From Flavobacterium enshiense (GTDB taxonomy: Bacteria; Bacteroidota; Bacteroidia; Flavobacteriales; Flavobacteriaceae), in NCBI RefSeq assembly GCF_022836875.1, contig NZ_CP090376.1, positions 2,294,001 through 2,358,000 of the forward strand: a DNA stretch of 64,000 nt. Direction: 5' to 3'. The position numbers and the translations under genes are program-made. Below, piece by piece: positions 49,542 to 58,817 of the stretch. The first letter of the stretch is position 1. The number at the start of each line of letters is the position of its first letter. A model generated the notes under the pieces. It searched no databases and had not been told where the DNA came from. It was given only the letters and a program-made list of their open reading frames with translations.

Positions 49542-51512
49542 CTAGAAAATTAAATCATCCGTTTTACTCTGACCGGGATCGTTCTCAATCTCAAAAATTT
49601 TGATCAGATGGCTTTCATAAAACACTGATATTTTTCGCCCTCTTTTTTTTAGTTTTTCCAGTTTCGATATCAGTACAGGCGTGATTTCACTGTTAACGAT
49701 AATGCGGTTTGTTTTACGATCACTTTTTTTATAGACGAAAACCAAAACACTCTTTGGAAGTACATACTCTGGATTTTTTTTTAGAAATTTTTTATTTTTT
49801 TTATTTTTAAAATAGATGGAATCCCTTTTCAGGTAATCTTTCGTAAATTCAGTATAATGAATAAAAAAATGCTTGTTTATACTTATTGACTCAGTTGTAT
49901 AATCATTTACGACGGCATAAGAATAGGGATAAAAACTTGATGTTATTTTTTCATACACATTAATAATATCTCTGGGAATATCATCTGTTTTATGCAGTTT
50001 TTTATATTCTTTAGTCTGATAATGAACTGCTGAATACAGTACGCCTCCAATTATAAACAAGGCAAAAACAGGTTTAATGACTTCTGCTTTAGTATAGATG
50101 AAATATGAAAATCGGATAATTAAGGCTATTGCGATCCCAAATAAAATAGGGATAAATACTCCTAGTGATAATTTCACCAAGTCTGTATCAATCCAATTGT
50201 TATCAATTTCAGACAAGGCTACCAAAAAATTAAAATAAACCAGAAAACACATAGCTGCATTCCATTTTTCATTTTTTAGAAAAATCAACAACAGACAGCA
50301 AACCATGCAGAAATAACTTAAATATTGATAGTAAACTATTAATTGTTCATAGGAAACAACCAGATGCGAAAAATAAGTGTAGGTACTAACCGACATTAGA
50401 CTGGAATGCACAAATAGGACAAGATTGTCACTAAAATGATAACAGGCTGTTCCATATATGATAAAAAGTACCATCAGTGAAATGAAGTATGCCCCAATAG
50501 CTATCAGGTTTGAAACTTTATACTTAATCGAAGAAGTTAATAGTCCGATAATTAAAAATGGAAAAACAAGGATAACTAAAGTGAAAATGTCAATTAAACC
50601 AATTGCTGTAAAAGCCAGAATATAATTGATAAAACAATTAACATTATTACTGTGCATAAATCCTGGTTTAAGGTAAATAACCATTGCTGGAAGCGCAAAA
50701 CTGATTGCTAAAAACAAGGCTTGGTGCTGCAATATATAAGTAATGTTTAATGGCATGATGGTATAGCTTACGCTGTAACAAAGAGCTACGATCATTGGGG
50801 CAATTATTTTAGAATAGGTGATTTTATTAATTACCCAAAAGAGAAGGACACTAATTAATACTGTCTCTAAAATTCCCATTGACTGCAGCGCTACTTCCGG
50901 GCTGACGCTTGTGAATTTTCCGTAGAAATTAATCATGGCAAGTTCACCAATGGTTTGAATTCCATTGGTGAACCATCTCTGAGAATCAAAATCGATGATG
51001 CTTTCCAGATCGGAAATCCAGGAACCGGACAGGGAAAACATATCAAATTGATAAAAGATATATCTGCTGTAAAAAGCTACTATGCCAATTGTTGAAAGCA
51101 AAAAAAGATACCAAAGCCTACTTTTGCGTTCTTCTGGATCAGAACGTGTTAAAACAAAGAAGCCAATCGGCTTTTTAAGTTCGATATTCTCAATAAGCTC
51201 GAAAATATTTCGTTTTATTTTTTGAGAAATTATACCTATGGAATGAGGAATTTGTCTGATTCCAAAATAATCCACAAAAATTACTACCATCAATAAGATT
51301 ATTACATTCAGCAGATTATATATTCCCAATTGCACTAATCCAAAAACAAGCAACATGATAAGACTTCCATATTTAAACCATTGTTTTGCTATGAAGTCAA
51401 AATAATTCACAGATTTGCCATATGATATAAATTTCCTGTTCAAATAAAATAGAAATAATATCATGAAACACAGTCTTACAAAACCTTCAATTATGGCACT
51501 CGGAATTATCAT
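49542..51512 (-). CDS. Polytopic membrane protein of the Pel-like operon
   Basis: The 656-residue protein has about 12-13 hydrophobic helices through residue 510 and a soluble, Lys-rich C-terminal domain of about 145 residues with many charged residues (FKNKKNKKFLKKNPEYV). A short motif SDLESIIDFDSQRWF lies near residue 170 in a loop. I do not recognise a named family. The overall look is of a GT-C-type glycosyltransferase or a structural part of the polymer export complex, replacing the inner-membrane components PelD/PelE. It overlaps neither neighbour and is separated by 3 and 6 bp from them, so it is in the operon. Confidence 0.6.
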   Translation of the reverse strand: MIIPSAIIEGFVRLCFMILFLFYLNRKFISYGKSVNYFDFIAKQWFKYGSLIMLLVFGLVQLGIYNLLNVIILLMVVIFVDYFGIRQIPHSIGIISQKIKRNIFELIENIELKKPIGFFVLTRSDPEERKSRLWYLFLLSTIGIVAFYSRYIFYQFDMFSLSGSWISDLESIIDFDSQRWFTNGIQTIGELAMINFYGKFTSVSPEVALQSMGILETVLISVLLFWVINKITYSKIIAPMIVALCYSVSYTIMPLNITYILQHQALFLAISFALPAMVIYLKPGFMHSNNVNCFINYILAFTAIGLIDIFTLVILVFPFLIIGLLTSSIKYKVSNLIAIGAYFISLMVLFIIYGTACYHFSDNLVLFVHSSLMSVSTYTYFSHLVVSYEQLIVYYQYLSYFCMVCCLLLIFLKNEKWNAAMCFLVYFNFLVALSEIDNNWIDTDLVKLSLGVFIPILFGIAIALIIRFSYFIYTKAEVIKPVFALFIIGGVLYSAVHYQTKEYKKLHKTDDIPRDIINVYEKITSSFYPYSYAVVNDYTTESISINKHFFIHYTEFTKDYLKRDSIYFKNKKNKKFLKKNPEYVLPKSVLVFVYKKSDRKTNRIIVNSEITPVLISKLEKLKKRGRKISVFYESHLIKIFEIENDPGQSKTDDLIF

Positions 51513-51518
51513 AGCCGT

Positions 51519-52328
51519 TTAGTTAGTAAAATTTGGAACTCCTAGTAGATCGATTGTACCGATAAAATATAAAAAGTTAGTTTTTGAAATCCGTTTTTGT
51601 ATATCGTTGTAAAGTAATTGTGTATCTGCATACTCTACCAAAATTATGGGGAGTTTGTATTTCCTTCGTATCAGGTTCAATTTCTTAATATATTCATCGT
51701 ATTCATTTTTTTCTCTGAGTTTATAGTTTTTGTCTGGAAACGAATAATTGCTCGCAACCGATTCCACAACGATACCGTCAATAAAATTATGTGTATCTTC
51801 CAAGAGTTCAATTCCTGCATTTTGAAGAATATAATGTTGCGGATACTTTCTTTTAAGATTTCCCATGAAAGCTATAATTTCAGCTTTTTGGTCTTTTTGA
51901 GGGCCGAATGTTGTAAAATTGTCTATGTTATCCAGAAACAAACCGTCATAACCATCAAATAACATTCGGTCTATTTCGGAAAAAAGAACCTGATTAGTTG
52001 AATCGGATTTTAAATCCAAATAATAACTATCCCAAATTTCATTTTTTCCTAAAGTGATATTTTTTAGTTTTTTATAATGTTTTGTTTGACTGTTTACTTC
52101 ACCTAAACTGATGTACGCTAAAACTTTTCCATTCAGGCTTTTTACTTTTTTAATATCTGAGGCGTTGAAATTTCTCGATTCGAGGACCACATAATCGTAA
52201 CCTTTAATTTCAGTCGGATTTAATTTTCCGTAGCAAAAAAAAACATTTGGTTGCTGATCAGCATTTGACCAAACCTTAAATCCTATCAACGAAGGAAGTA
52301 AACAGAAGAATAATTTAATACGCTGCAT
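51519..52328 (-). CDS. GH114-type polygalactosaminidase-like hydrolase (PelA-like)
   Basis: The 269-residue product has a short N-terminal signal-like region and a TIM-barrel GH114 domain: FFCYGKLNPTEIKGYDYVVLES, KVLAYISLGEVN, YYLDLKSDSTNQVLFSEIDRMLFDGYDGLFLDNIDNF, and ILQNAGIEL. The catalytic acidic residues are expected in the LD and FLDNID segments. GH114/GH166 enzymes cut alpha-1,4 galactosaminoglycans; in PelA this domain trims Pel polymer. Its start overlaps the end of the pelG gene by 14 bp, which shows tight coupling. It likely works in the periplasm on the polymer made by this operon. Confidence 0.8.
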   Translation of the reverse strand: MQRIKLFFCLLPSLIGFKVWSNADQQPNVFFCYGKLNPTEIKGYDYVVLESRNFNASDIKKVKSLNGKVLAYISLGEVNSQTKHYKKLKNITLGKNEIWDSYYLDLKSDSTNQVLFSEIDRMLFDGYDGLFLDNIDNFTTFGPQKDQKAEIIAFMGNLKRKYPQHYILQNAGIELLEDTHNFIDGIVVESVASNYSFPDKNYKLREKNEYDEYIKKLNLIRRKYKLPIILVEYADTQLLYNDIQKRISKTNFLYFIGTIDLLGVPNFTN

Positions 52329-53931
52329 AATAGTAATAATCTAGATTTTTAAAAAACTCAACATTAGCCTTTAATGTCAAAAGCATGAAAACCAAGCAAC
52401 CCAAAAAAAGTCCTATAACACTATATTCATATGAAATAAACCTGCTCGCAAGAAAGCCCGTTACAGCATTGACGATGCATGCAACAATGATGGCCCTCAA
52501 AGGTTTTATGGGTTGACCTAAAGTAAATAGATGTAGCGTATTAAGCATCGCCCATGCCAGAAAAAAATAGCTGAGGGCACCAATTAGAGCGACCCTTAAA
52601 CTAACTTCTTCAAAAACTTCATTAAACTGTGCCTGATAACCCCAGGAAGATGTCATTATTAGATAAATCATGAAGTAAATGACTACAGCGGAAATGCAAA
52701 GAATACCAATATGCTGCCAATACATTTTGTAGAGTCCTCGATTATATTTTTCAGCAAAACTGTAAGACGTATTTTTTTGACCGATATCGATAAATTTCGA
52801 AAATGCTGCCAGACTGTATTCCAATACTCCGGAAAGAAGTAAAAAGAATAAAATTGCCACATCCATTCCAATTTCATAATTCTTTTCAAAATAAATAATG
52901 TATGGAATAGTGCCGGTCACATCAGCAGACCAAGCCAGAATTCGATCTATAAAAATGAATATATAGATGAGTAACCCGTAAAAAAAATAATGATAGTTTT
53001 GGTAGAGCATCACAGGTTTTTTTATTTCCATGTTACAGTCAACCTGAAGTTTGTCGATTTTATTTTTAAAAAAGTAATATAAATAAACCCTTGCCGAAAT
53101 TACGACTATCGAAATTCCGATCCAATGTGTAACATATATTGAGATGTTGGTATACTGTCTTAGAATAACAGCAATTATTGTAGCTAAAAATATGGCGAAG
53201 GAAACAATCCATCGCTGTTTTATAATGTGCAAAGGGGCTATTATCAAAAGAAGCATTCCGACCAAAAAAGCATACATAAATAAAACAAAGAGCAATTTGG
53301 CCGGATAAACATGAAAGATGAAATTACAAAAGAAAATGCATAGCATTGTCAAAGCGATTGATTTAGCACCTAATAAGACCAAAAAATTGATTGTTTTATA
53401 TGTCATGGTATAATCTTCATAATTCCAGTAAAATGAAGCCTGTCTCCCTATTACCTGAACAAAACCACCTGTTGAAATCAGCCCGACAATAACGCCCATT
53501 ACTACTGCTGTGGATTGCATATGATTAAAACCAATGTAAGTCCACAATGAGTACCCGAAAAAAATGATAGCTAAAATTTGGATGAAAACTGGTAATAAAT
53601 GCAGAATTCCTAAAGGGTAATATTTGCCAAAAATCCTTACTTTAATCATCAAATAATCTGAAACTTGAAATGTTTTGAATTCTTCATTTTTTTCAAACTC
53701 TTTTTCTTTTTTGTTTTTTAGGGCAATGTAATCGGGTGCAGTTACTAACTGATTAAAAACCAAATTTGCCAAAGCACGTATGGAAACCATGCCAAAATCA
53801 TTCATGGTGTCTTTGTCCCTGATTCCCAATGACTCAATAGTAGCAGCAACCACGCGATTGCTCACGGGTTTGCCGATCTTGTCCTTGATGGCATTTTTAA
53901 GAGTTTCTATATTTTTTATATGACTGTTCAT
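52315..53931 (-). CDS. pelG: Pel-type exopolysaccharide transporter
   Basis: The 538-residue membrane protein has a soluble N-terminus of about 90 residues and about 12 transmembrane helices. It contains the family-like segments VIGRQASFYWNYEDYTM, YFFYGLLIYIFIFIDRILAWSADVTG (a polar helix motif with DRILAW), and FEKNYEIGMDVAILFF. These fit PelG, the MOP-superfamily flippase that works with PelF to polymerise and move Pel across the inner membrane. It lies 12 bases after pelF. The soluble N-terminal segment is not present in all PelG proteins and may be a regulatory addition. Confidence 0.82.
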   Translation of the reverse strand: MNSHIKNIETLKNAIKDKIGKPVSNRVVAATIESLGIRDKDTMNDFGMVSIRALANLVFNQLVTAPDYIALKNKKEKEFEKNEEFKTFQVSDYLMIKVRIFGKYYPLGILHLLPVFIQILAIIFFGYSLWTYIGFNHMQSTAVVMGVIVGLISTGGFVQVIGRQASFYWNYEDYTMTYKTINFLVLLGAKSIALTMLCIFFCNFIFHVYPAKLLFVLFMYAFLVGMLLLIIAPLHIIKQRWIVSFAIFLATIIAVILRQYTNISIYVTHWIGISIVVISARVYLYYFFKNKIDKLQVDCNMEIKKPVMLYQNYHYFFYGLLIYIFIFIDRILAWSADVTGTIPYIIYFEKNYEIGMDVAILFFLLLSGVLEYSLAAFSKFIDIGQKNTSYSFAEKYNRGLYKMYWQHIGILCISAVVIYFMIYLIMTSSWGYQAQFNEVFEEVSLRVALIGALSYFFLAWAMLNTLHLFTLGQPIKPLRAIIVACIVNAVTGFLASRFISYEYSVIGLFLGCLVFMLLTLKANVEFFKNLDYYYYAAY

Positions 53932-53943
53932 TATACAGATTGT

Positions 53944-55491
53944 TTATGAAGCCTCCATAGTGTTGTTTTGACCCAGATCAATATAAATTTGTTGATTTTC
54001 AGATTGTTGCCTTGTTCTTTTCATTATTTTTTCATATGCCTCTTCGTATTCTTTGATAAACTTCCCGATAGTGAAATTCTCAGTCACTTTTCGGCGAGCA
54101 TTTATCCCCATTTGTTTTCGTAATTCGTCATTTTGCAGAAGTTTGATAACACAATTTCCTATTTCCTCATAGTCTTTGGGTTTACATATGAATCCGCAAT
54201 CTTCATCCAAAGCTTCCGTAACCCCTCCCACATCGGTCGCCACAACTGGAATTCCACAACTCATGGATTCCAGAACGGTGTATGGGAAACCTTCTGAAAT
54301 TGAAGTAAGAATGGAAATGTCGCCTTCACAGAAAAGTTGATGCGGTTTACTGTGATAACCTGCCAGTTTAAAATTGTCTTGTAATTGCAGTTCGTTAATA
54401 AGATCTTCACATTCTTTAGTATATTCAGGAACGGCGTCATTATCACCATAAACCAAATACTGAACATTTGGAATTTGTTGTTTAACGACGTGACAGGATT
54501 TAATCATCGTAATGATGTCTTTTAAGTCGAAAATACGGGCTGCCGCCACTACTGTAGGAATGCCAATCAGCGCTTCGGGTTTGGGAGCGGGGACAAAAAG
54601 ATTGTGATCTATACCATTGTATATCACATCGATAATATCCGGATTAGCGCCATATAGTTTTTCCCATAAAATATTGAATTTATTAACCGAAAGTATCATG
54701 TCAGCCTTATAATACACCAATTCGGTTATGCTTTCTGAAAATTTGACAAGCATTTTTTTAAGAAAATAAGAGTATTCAGAAGAATTGATGGCTAATAATC
54801 TTTCACGGATAAATACCCCATGTTCTGTAGCGATCATAGGGGTATTGTATTTGTATTTCAACACTAAAGCAGGAATTACCGGAAAACCTGAAATGGTTAA
54901 ATGAGAAATATCAACTTTAGGCACATCAATGGAAAGCGGAATCAGAAATCGGTAGATCCAGCGCATTCCAAAAGTCAAATCATTCAATGTGGCTTCCTCT
55001 TTGGTGTTTCGGCTCAAATCGATGACCAAATCACAAAAGCACCTCCATACAGCCATACTTTGCATGGTTTTCTTGTAGTCATGTAACTGAAAAAACTGCC
55101 ACATTTTAAAGATAATATCATCAAAATCTTCAGCTTTTCGTGTATCAGAATAAATATTGGTTATCATTCTCCTGAAAACGGGAATGAATTCTTCTTGGAC
55201 TATTTTTTCACTCAAATCCTCTTTCTCATCAACAATCGTATAGTAATGTTTTCCGTAGTTGATCATTTCCTGCGGCTCAAACGGCGCCCACAAAGGAACT
55301 TGAACTATTTGTTTTACATTCTCGCTTAAAGAGTAACGCGGACTGCTTTCATATTGTGCATTAATGGAATATAAGATAAAATTGGCGTTTTTGATTTCAT
55401 TACAAAGCATGTGTGACCATGTTGAAACACCGCCACCATTATAAGGATAAGTACCCTCGAGGATCAGAAGAACATCGTACTTTTTATTCAT
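53944..55491 (-). CDS. pelF: Pel-type glycosyltransferase (GT4)
   Basis: From ATG 55491 the product is 515 residues. It matches PelF, the GT4 glycosyltransferase of Pel synthesis: LLILEGTYPYNGGGVSTWSHML at the N-terminus (nucleotide-sugar loop), ATEHGVFIRERLL, DVIYNGIDHNLF, then EGFPYTVLESMSCGIPVVATDVGG (E-x7-E donor motif) in the C-terminal Rossmann domain. It joins N-acetylhexosamine units in the cytosol using UDP-sugars and hands the chain to PelG. It is the first gene of the operon. A longer frame begins with TTG at 55536 but is not preferred. The upstream gap to 55860 holds no further ORF. Confidence 0.9.
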   Translation of the reverse strand: MNKKYDVLLILEGTYPYNGGGVSTWSHMLCNEIKNANFILYSINAQYESSPRYSLSENVKQIVQVPLWAPFEPQEMINYGKHYYTIVDEKEDLSEKIVQEEFIPVFRRMITNIYSDTRKAEDFDDIIFKMWQFFQLHDYKKTMQSMAVWRCFCDLVIDLSRNTKEEATLNDLTFGMRWIYRFLIPLSIDVPKVDISHLTISGFPVIPALVLKYKYNTPMIATEHGVFIRERLLAINSSEYSYFLKKMLVKFSESITELVYYKADMILSVNKFNILWEKLYGANPDIIDVIYNGIDHNLFVPAPKPEALIGIPTVVAAARIFDLKDIITMIKSCHVVKQQIPNVQYLVYGDNDAVPEYTKECEDLINELQLQDNFKLAGYHSKPHQLFCEGDISILTSISEGFPYTVLESMSCGIPVVATDVGGVTEALDEDCGFICKPKDYEEIGNCVIKLLQNDELRKQMGINARRKVTENFTIGKFIKEYEEAYEKIMKRTRQQSENQQIYIDLGQNNTMEAS

Positions 55492-55813
55492 CTCAAAAAC
55501 TTTTACTCTTCTCTTCGGTAAAAAAATACCTTTCAAAGAAATGAAATACTAAAACTCAATGGGTTGTTTTTGAAACAAAATTCAGCTTGTGGTTAACTGC
55601 CTTTAAAATATCGTAACATATTGATTCATATAAATTTAGCTTAAATTTATGTTTTACTTTAAGTATACAGTGTTAAATCAGTTAAATAAAAAAAAATACC
55701 GATGAAATGCAGCTACAGTTCGATAATGTGTGCAATGTTTAGTAAGTTTACTTGGGATGACAGATTATAAAAAATAAATGCGTGTTTTTTATTTTAAAAA
55801 AGAGAATAAAGTT

Positions 55814-55821
55814 TATTTTTG
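55814..55821 (+). promoter_or_regulatory. -7 promoter box
   Basis: TATTTTTG fits the TAnnTTTG box. It overlaps the TTG codon at 55819 that would begin a longer frame, so transcription should start after it and the gene must begin downstream, at GTG 55861. Confidence 0.5.
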
Positions 55822-55860
55822 CAGTCCAATTTCAAGTTCTTAACTAATCAACAAAATACC

Positions 55861-56229
55861 GTGGAAAATCCAACTGCACAAAAATTAATCAATAAAATCC
55901 AACTAGATTTATTCAAGAACGGATTTAATGCTGAAATATTAATCACAGATTTAAAAAAATTAAGAGAATATGCTCTTGAAGAACAAAATCCTGTGTTAGT
56001 TAAAGCTATTCGTTTAACCTATGAGCACATTGAAAACAATAATGGTTTTTTCATTGCCATTCCGGATGACGAACCTATTGAAGGATTTGATGGTACTTCA
56101 ACCAATGTAACTGAGGAAACGACAAATATCGAGAGTCTAGAATATTTGATTTCTCTTTTCTCTGATTTAAAGAACAAAAACAACATAGCTGACTTAAGAG
56201 AATACAGCAAATCTTTTTTGGCGTATTAA
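55861..56229 (+). CDS. Conserved small soluble protein
   Basis: From GTG 55861 the product is 122 residues: MENPTAQKLINKIQLDLFKNGF, then LITDLKKLREYALEEQNPVLVKAIRLTYEHIENN, an acidic linker (PDDEPIEGFDG), and the C-terminal ESLEYLISLFSDLKNKNNIADLREYSKSFLAY. Two helical pairs flank an acidic linker. I recognise this as a conserved flavobacterial hypothetical without assigned function. The GTG start is chosen because the TTG-initiated alternative overlaps the promoter box. A hairpin terminator lies 31 bp after the stop. Cytoplasmic. Confidence 0.7.
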   Translation: MENPTAQKLINKIQLDLFKNGFNAEILITDLKKLREYALEEQNPVLVKAIRLTYEHIENNNGFFIAIPDDEPIEGFDGTSTNVTEETTNIESLEYLISLFSDLKNKNNIADLREYSKSFLAY

Positions 56230-56259
56230 TTTTAAAGAACAATCTTTTTACAATATGAG

Positions 56260-56286
56260 AACTACGCTTAATGCGTAGTTTTTTTA
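56260..56286 (+). terminator. Terminator of the small conserved gene
   Basis: 8-bp arms aactacgc / gcgtagtt around loop ttaat are followed by a T-run (tttttt), 31 bases past the stop at 56229. Confidence 0.85.
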
Positions 56287-56413
56287 TAAGTTTTAGTTAA
56301 AAATGGAATTTTTCTTTAATTTCCGCGTTACATTTGATGGGTTTTATGACAAAAACTCAATGTTTAGACATAGTCATATGTTCTAAATATTTAATTTTCA
56401 AACTTTTATTTAT

Positions 56414-56689
56414 ATGACACGTATTTTTAAAATTATTGCTTTACTGGAAGGACTTTCTCTTTTAGTATTATTCAGTAATATGATTTTCCTGAAACCGACA
56501 AATTTCGATTTGTACAAAACCCTGCTCTTCCCTATCGGAATGACTCACGGACTGTTGTTCATAGGCTATATTGTTTTGGCAACAATGTTTAAAATGGAAG
56601 ACAACTGGACATGGAAAAAATACTTCCAGGTTTGCGTGGCATCGGTAATTCCGTTCGGAACTTTTTATGTTGAGAAAAAAATACTGTAA
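56414..56689 (+). CDS. DUF3817 membrane protein
   Basis: The 91-residue protein matches DUF3817: an N-terminal helix with IIALLEGLSLLVLFSNMI (residues 7-24), a polar loop (KPTNFDLYK), the second helix FPIGMTHGLLFIGYIVLATMF (39-59), and a third hydrophobic region ending VIPFGTFYVEKKIL. The family consists of small bacterial inner-membrane proteins without a known role. It lies 10 bp before the MscS gene, so the two are co-transcribed. Start ATG 56414 fits the family start closely. Confidence 0.85.
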   Translation: MTRIFKIIALLEGLSLLVLFSNMIFLKPTNFDLYKTLLFPIGMTHGLLFIGYIVLATMFKMEDNWTWKKYFQVCVASVIPFGTFYVEKKIL

Positions 56690-56698
56690 TTTTAAAGT

Positions 56699-57937
56699 AT
56701 GAAAATCTTTAATTGGGCACATAAACTCCTTAAATCATGGGATTTTAGCGATACGATGGCTGACTATATTAACTTGGCCGTTAATATTGTAGTCCTTGTT
56801 GTTGTTGCTTATATTATAGATTATATTTTTAAAAAGATTTTGATTATTCTGATGGCTATTGTTGCTGAAAGAACAAAATCAACTTTTGATGATTTTTTAG
56901 TTGCCAACAAGACGGCCAAATATGTTGCGCACCTTTTTACGCTTTCGTTTGTTTATAAAACCGTTCCCATTATTCTGAAAGAATTCGTATACTGGGAAGG
57001 CTTTTTCACGAAAGGGGTTAAATTTTACATCATTATATTGTCGCTTTGGATCATCCGAAGTATTTTTCATTCCCTGAAAGATTACTTAAAAGATAAGCCG
57101 AAGTATAAAGATAAACCTATTGACAGTTACATTCAAGTTGTAATGATTTGCTTGTGGGTGTATGGAATTACATACTTTATTTTAACGCTGCTTAACATAG
57201 AATTTATAAAGCTTTTAACTGGATTAGGAGCTGTTTCTGCATTAATTATCTTGATGTTCCGGGATACGATTCTCGGATTTATTGCCAGTATACAGGTTAC
57301 GGTGAACGATATGGTCCGTATTGGTGACTGGATTACCATGGAAAAATATGGTGCAGACGGTGATGTTATCGAAATCAATCTAGTTACGGTGAAAGTGCAG
57401 AACTTTGACAATACCATTACCACAATTCCGACCTATTTCCTGATTTCCGACTCGTTTAAGAACTGGCGTGGTATGCTTGATTCGGATGGGCGCCGTTTAA
57501 AACGCTCGATTCTTTTGAAATCCAGTAGTATCCGCTTTTTAAATGAAGAGGAAATTGAAAACTTAAAGAAAATTCAATTGATTTCATCATATCTGAACGA
57601 GCGTCAAATGGATATCGATAATTTCAATAAAACGAAATTTATTGACAAGTCGGTCTTGATAAACGGCCGCAACCTGACCAATTTTGGTGTTTTCCGTAAA
57701 TATATAGACCTGTACATTGCCAACCATCCTGGAATCAACAAGGATATGCTGTTTATGTGTCGACAATTACAGCCTACGCAAAACGGTATGCCATTGGAGA
57801 TTTATGCTTTCGTAAAAGATAAAAACCTAGTGGAATACGAAGCGATAATGGCCGACATATTCGATCATATTTTAGCATCTGTCCGCTATTTCGAAATGGA
57901 AATCAATGAAACCGGTGCGATTAAAATAGAATACTAA
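56699..57937 (+). CDS. MscS-type mechanosensitive channel
   Basis: The 412-residue protein has about four to five N-terminal helices and the MscS core near residues 160-260: LNIEFIKLLTGLGAVSALIILMFRDTILGFIASIQVTVNDMVRIGDWI (pore helix and beta domain start), then EINLVTVKVQNFDNTITTIPTYFLISDSFKNWRG. The longer cytoplasmic C-terminus (YbdG-like) follows. It should open under membrane tension to release solutes. It is co-transcribed with DUF3817, and its stop is 1 base from the stop of the convergent thioesterase gene. The family assignment is sure; conductance and subfamily are not. Confidence 0.92.
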   Translation: MKIFNWAHKLLKSWDFSDTMADYINLAVNIVVLVVVAYIIDYIFKKILIILMAIVAERTKSTFDDFLVANKTAKYVAHLFTLSFVYKTVPIILKEFVYWEGFFTKGVKFYIIILSLWIIRSIFHSLKDYLKDKPKYKDKPIDSYIQVVMICLWVYGITYFILTLLNIEFIKLLTGLGAVSALIILMFRDTILGFIASIQVTVNDMVRIGDWITMEKYGADGDVIEINLVTVKVQNFDNTITTIPTYFLISDSFKNWRGMLDSDGRRLKRSILLKSSSIRFLNEEEIENLKKIQLISSYLNERQMDIDNFNKTKFIDKSVLINGRNLTNFGVFRKYIDLYIANHPGINKDMLFMCRQLQPTQNGMPLEIYAFVKDKNLVEYEAIMADIFDHILASVRYFEMEINETGAIKIEY

Positions 57938-57938
57938 T

Positions 57939-58307
57939 CTATTCTTCCACACTCGTTTTTCCGTGAATGGCCGGCTGACCGAAACTGTCCAGATTTACCA
58001 TCGTAATCGCATCTACAGTGATGATTACGGCTTTTGTCATAACGTTTCGTACTTCACAACGCATCGTGATTGATGTTTTTCCGAATTTTACAATATCTAG
58101 ACCGATTTCAATAATATCTCCTTGGCGGGCTGAACTCGTAAAATTGATCTCCGACATGAATTTGGTAACAATGCGGTTGTTTTTTAAGATCATGATGGAA
58201 TATAATGCAGCTTCGTCGTCAATCCAAGACAATAATTTTCCTCCAAATAAGGTTCCGTTCGCATTTAAATCTTCCGGTCTGACCCATTTTCTGGTTTGGT
58301 AATTCAT
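57939..58307 (-). CDS. Hotdog-fold acyl-CoA thioesterase
   Basis: The 122-residue protein matches the YciA/BFIT-type acyl-CoA thioesterase group: the N-terminal region with VRPEDLNANGTLFGGKLLSWIDDEAALYS (residues 9-37, motif NxxGxxFGGxLLxWxD), then INFTSSARQGDIIEIGLDIVKFGKTSITM. The motif holds the Asn/Asp active-site pair for thioester cleavage. It is cytoplasmic; the chain length range is unknown. Its start overlaps the NUDIX gene's stop by 4 bases (ATGA), so they form a two-gene operon. Confidence 0.9.
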   Translation of the reverse strand: MNYQTRKWVRPEDLNANGTLFGGKLLSWIDDEAALYSIMILKNNRIVTKFMSEINFTSSARQGDIIEIGLDIVKFGKTSITMRCEVRNVMTKAVIITVDAITMVNLDSFGQPAIHGKTSVEE

Positions 58308-58720
58308 AATTCAAATTTTTGTAAGGTCAAAGTTACAATATCTAAATGATCAAATGCTAACTCTGGTAATTTTTTTAAAGAAAACCATGCTACCTCTTTA
58401 GCGTCATCAGCGGCTTTGGCAACGGTTTCTGATGAAACAGTTCCAAAATAAGCAACCGAAATCATATGTCCTCTCGGATCACGAAATGGTTTTCCAAAAG
58501 CACCAACCTGCTCTAAGTCAGAAACTTTTATTTGCGTTTCTTCTTCCAATTCCCGAATGGCTGCCGCTTTAAGATCTTCATTTTCATCTACAAAACCACC
58601 CGGCAAAGCCCAATAGTCTTTATAAGGTTCATTTTTCCGTTTGATCAGAAGCAATTTGTAATCTTCATTTTTTCGAAGGATAACCGCATCGACAGTCACA
58701 AATATTTTAGAAGTATACAT
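58304..58720 (-). CDS. NUDIX hydrolase
   Basis: The 138-residue enzyme carries a perfect Nudix box GFVDENEDLKAAAIRELEEE (residues 42-61: Gly-x5-Glu-x7-Arg-Glu-Leu-x-Glu-Glu) that binds divalent metal. Upstream, RKNEDYKLLLIKRKNEPYKDYWALPGG is the substrate-facing strand pair. Enzymes of this layout hydrolyse nucleoside diphosphate derivatives such as ADP-ribose; the substrate cannot be fixed. It is the first gene of the NUDIX-thioesterase pair and overlaps its neighbour by 4 bases. Cytoplasmic. Confidence 0.92.
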   Translation of the reverse strand: MYTSKIFVTVDAVILRKNEDYKLLLIKRKNEPYKDYWALPGGFVDENEDLKAAAIRELEEETQIKVSDLEQVGAFGKPFRDPRGHMISVAYFGTVSSETVAKAADDAKEVAWFSLKKLPELAFDHLDIVTLTLQKFEL

Positions 58721-58817
58721 AATTCAAAGTTTTCAACACGAAACTACTAATAACTTTTCAAATCATGGTATATATCGAATTTTCATTCTTCGTAACTTTA
58801 AGTAAAGTATAAAAACC

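Noticed and set aside
51618..51962. Plus-strand 114-codon ORF
   Set aside because: It is antisense to the GH114 hydrolase gene, which carries clear catalytic motifs.
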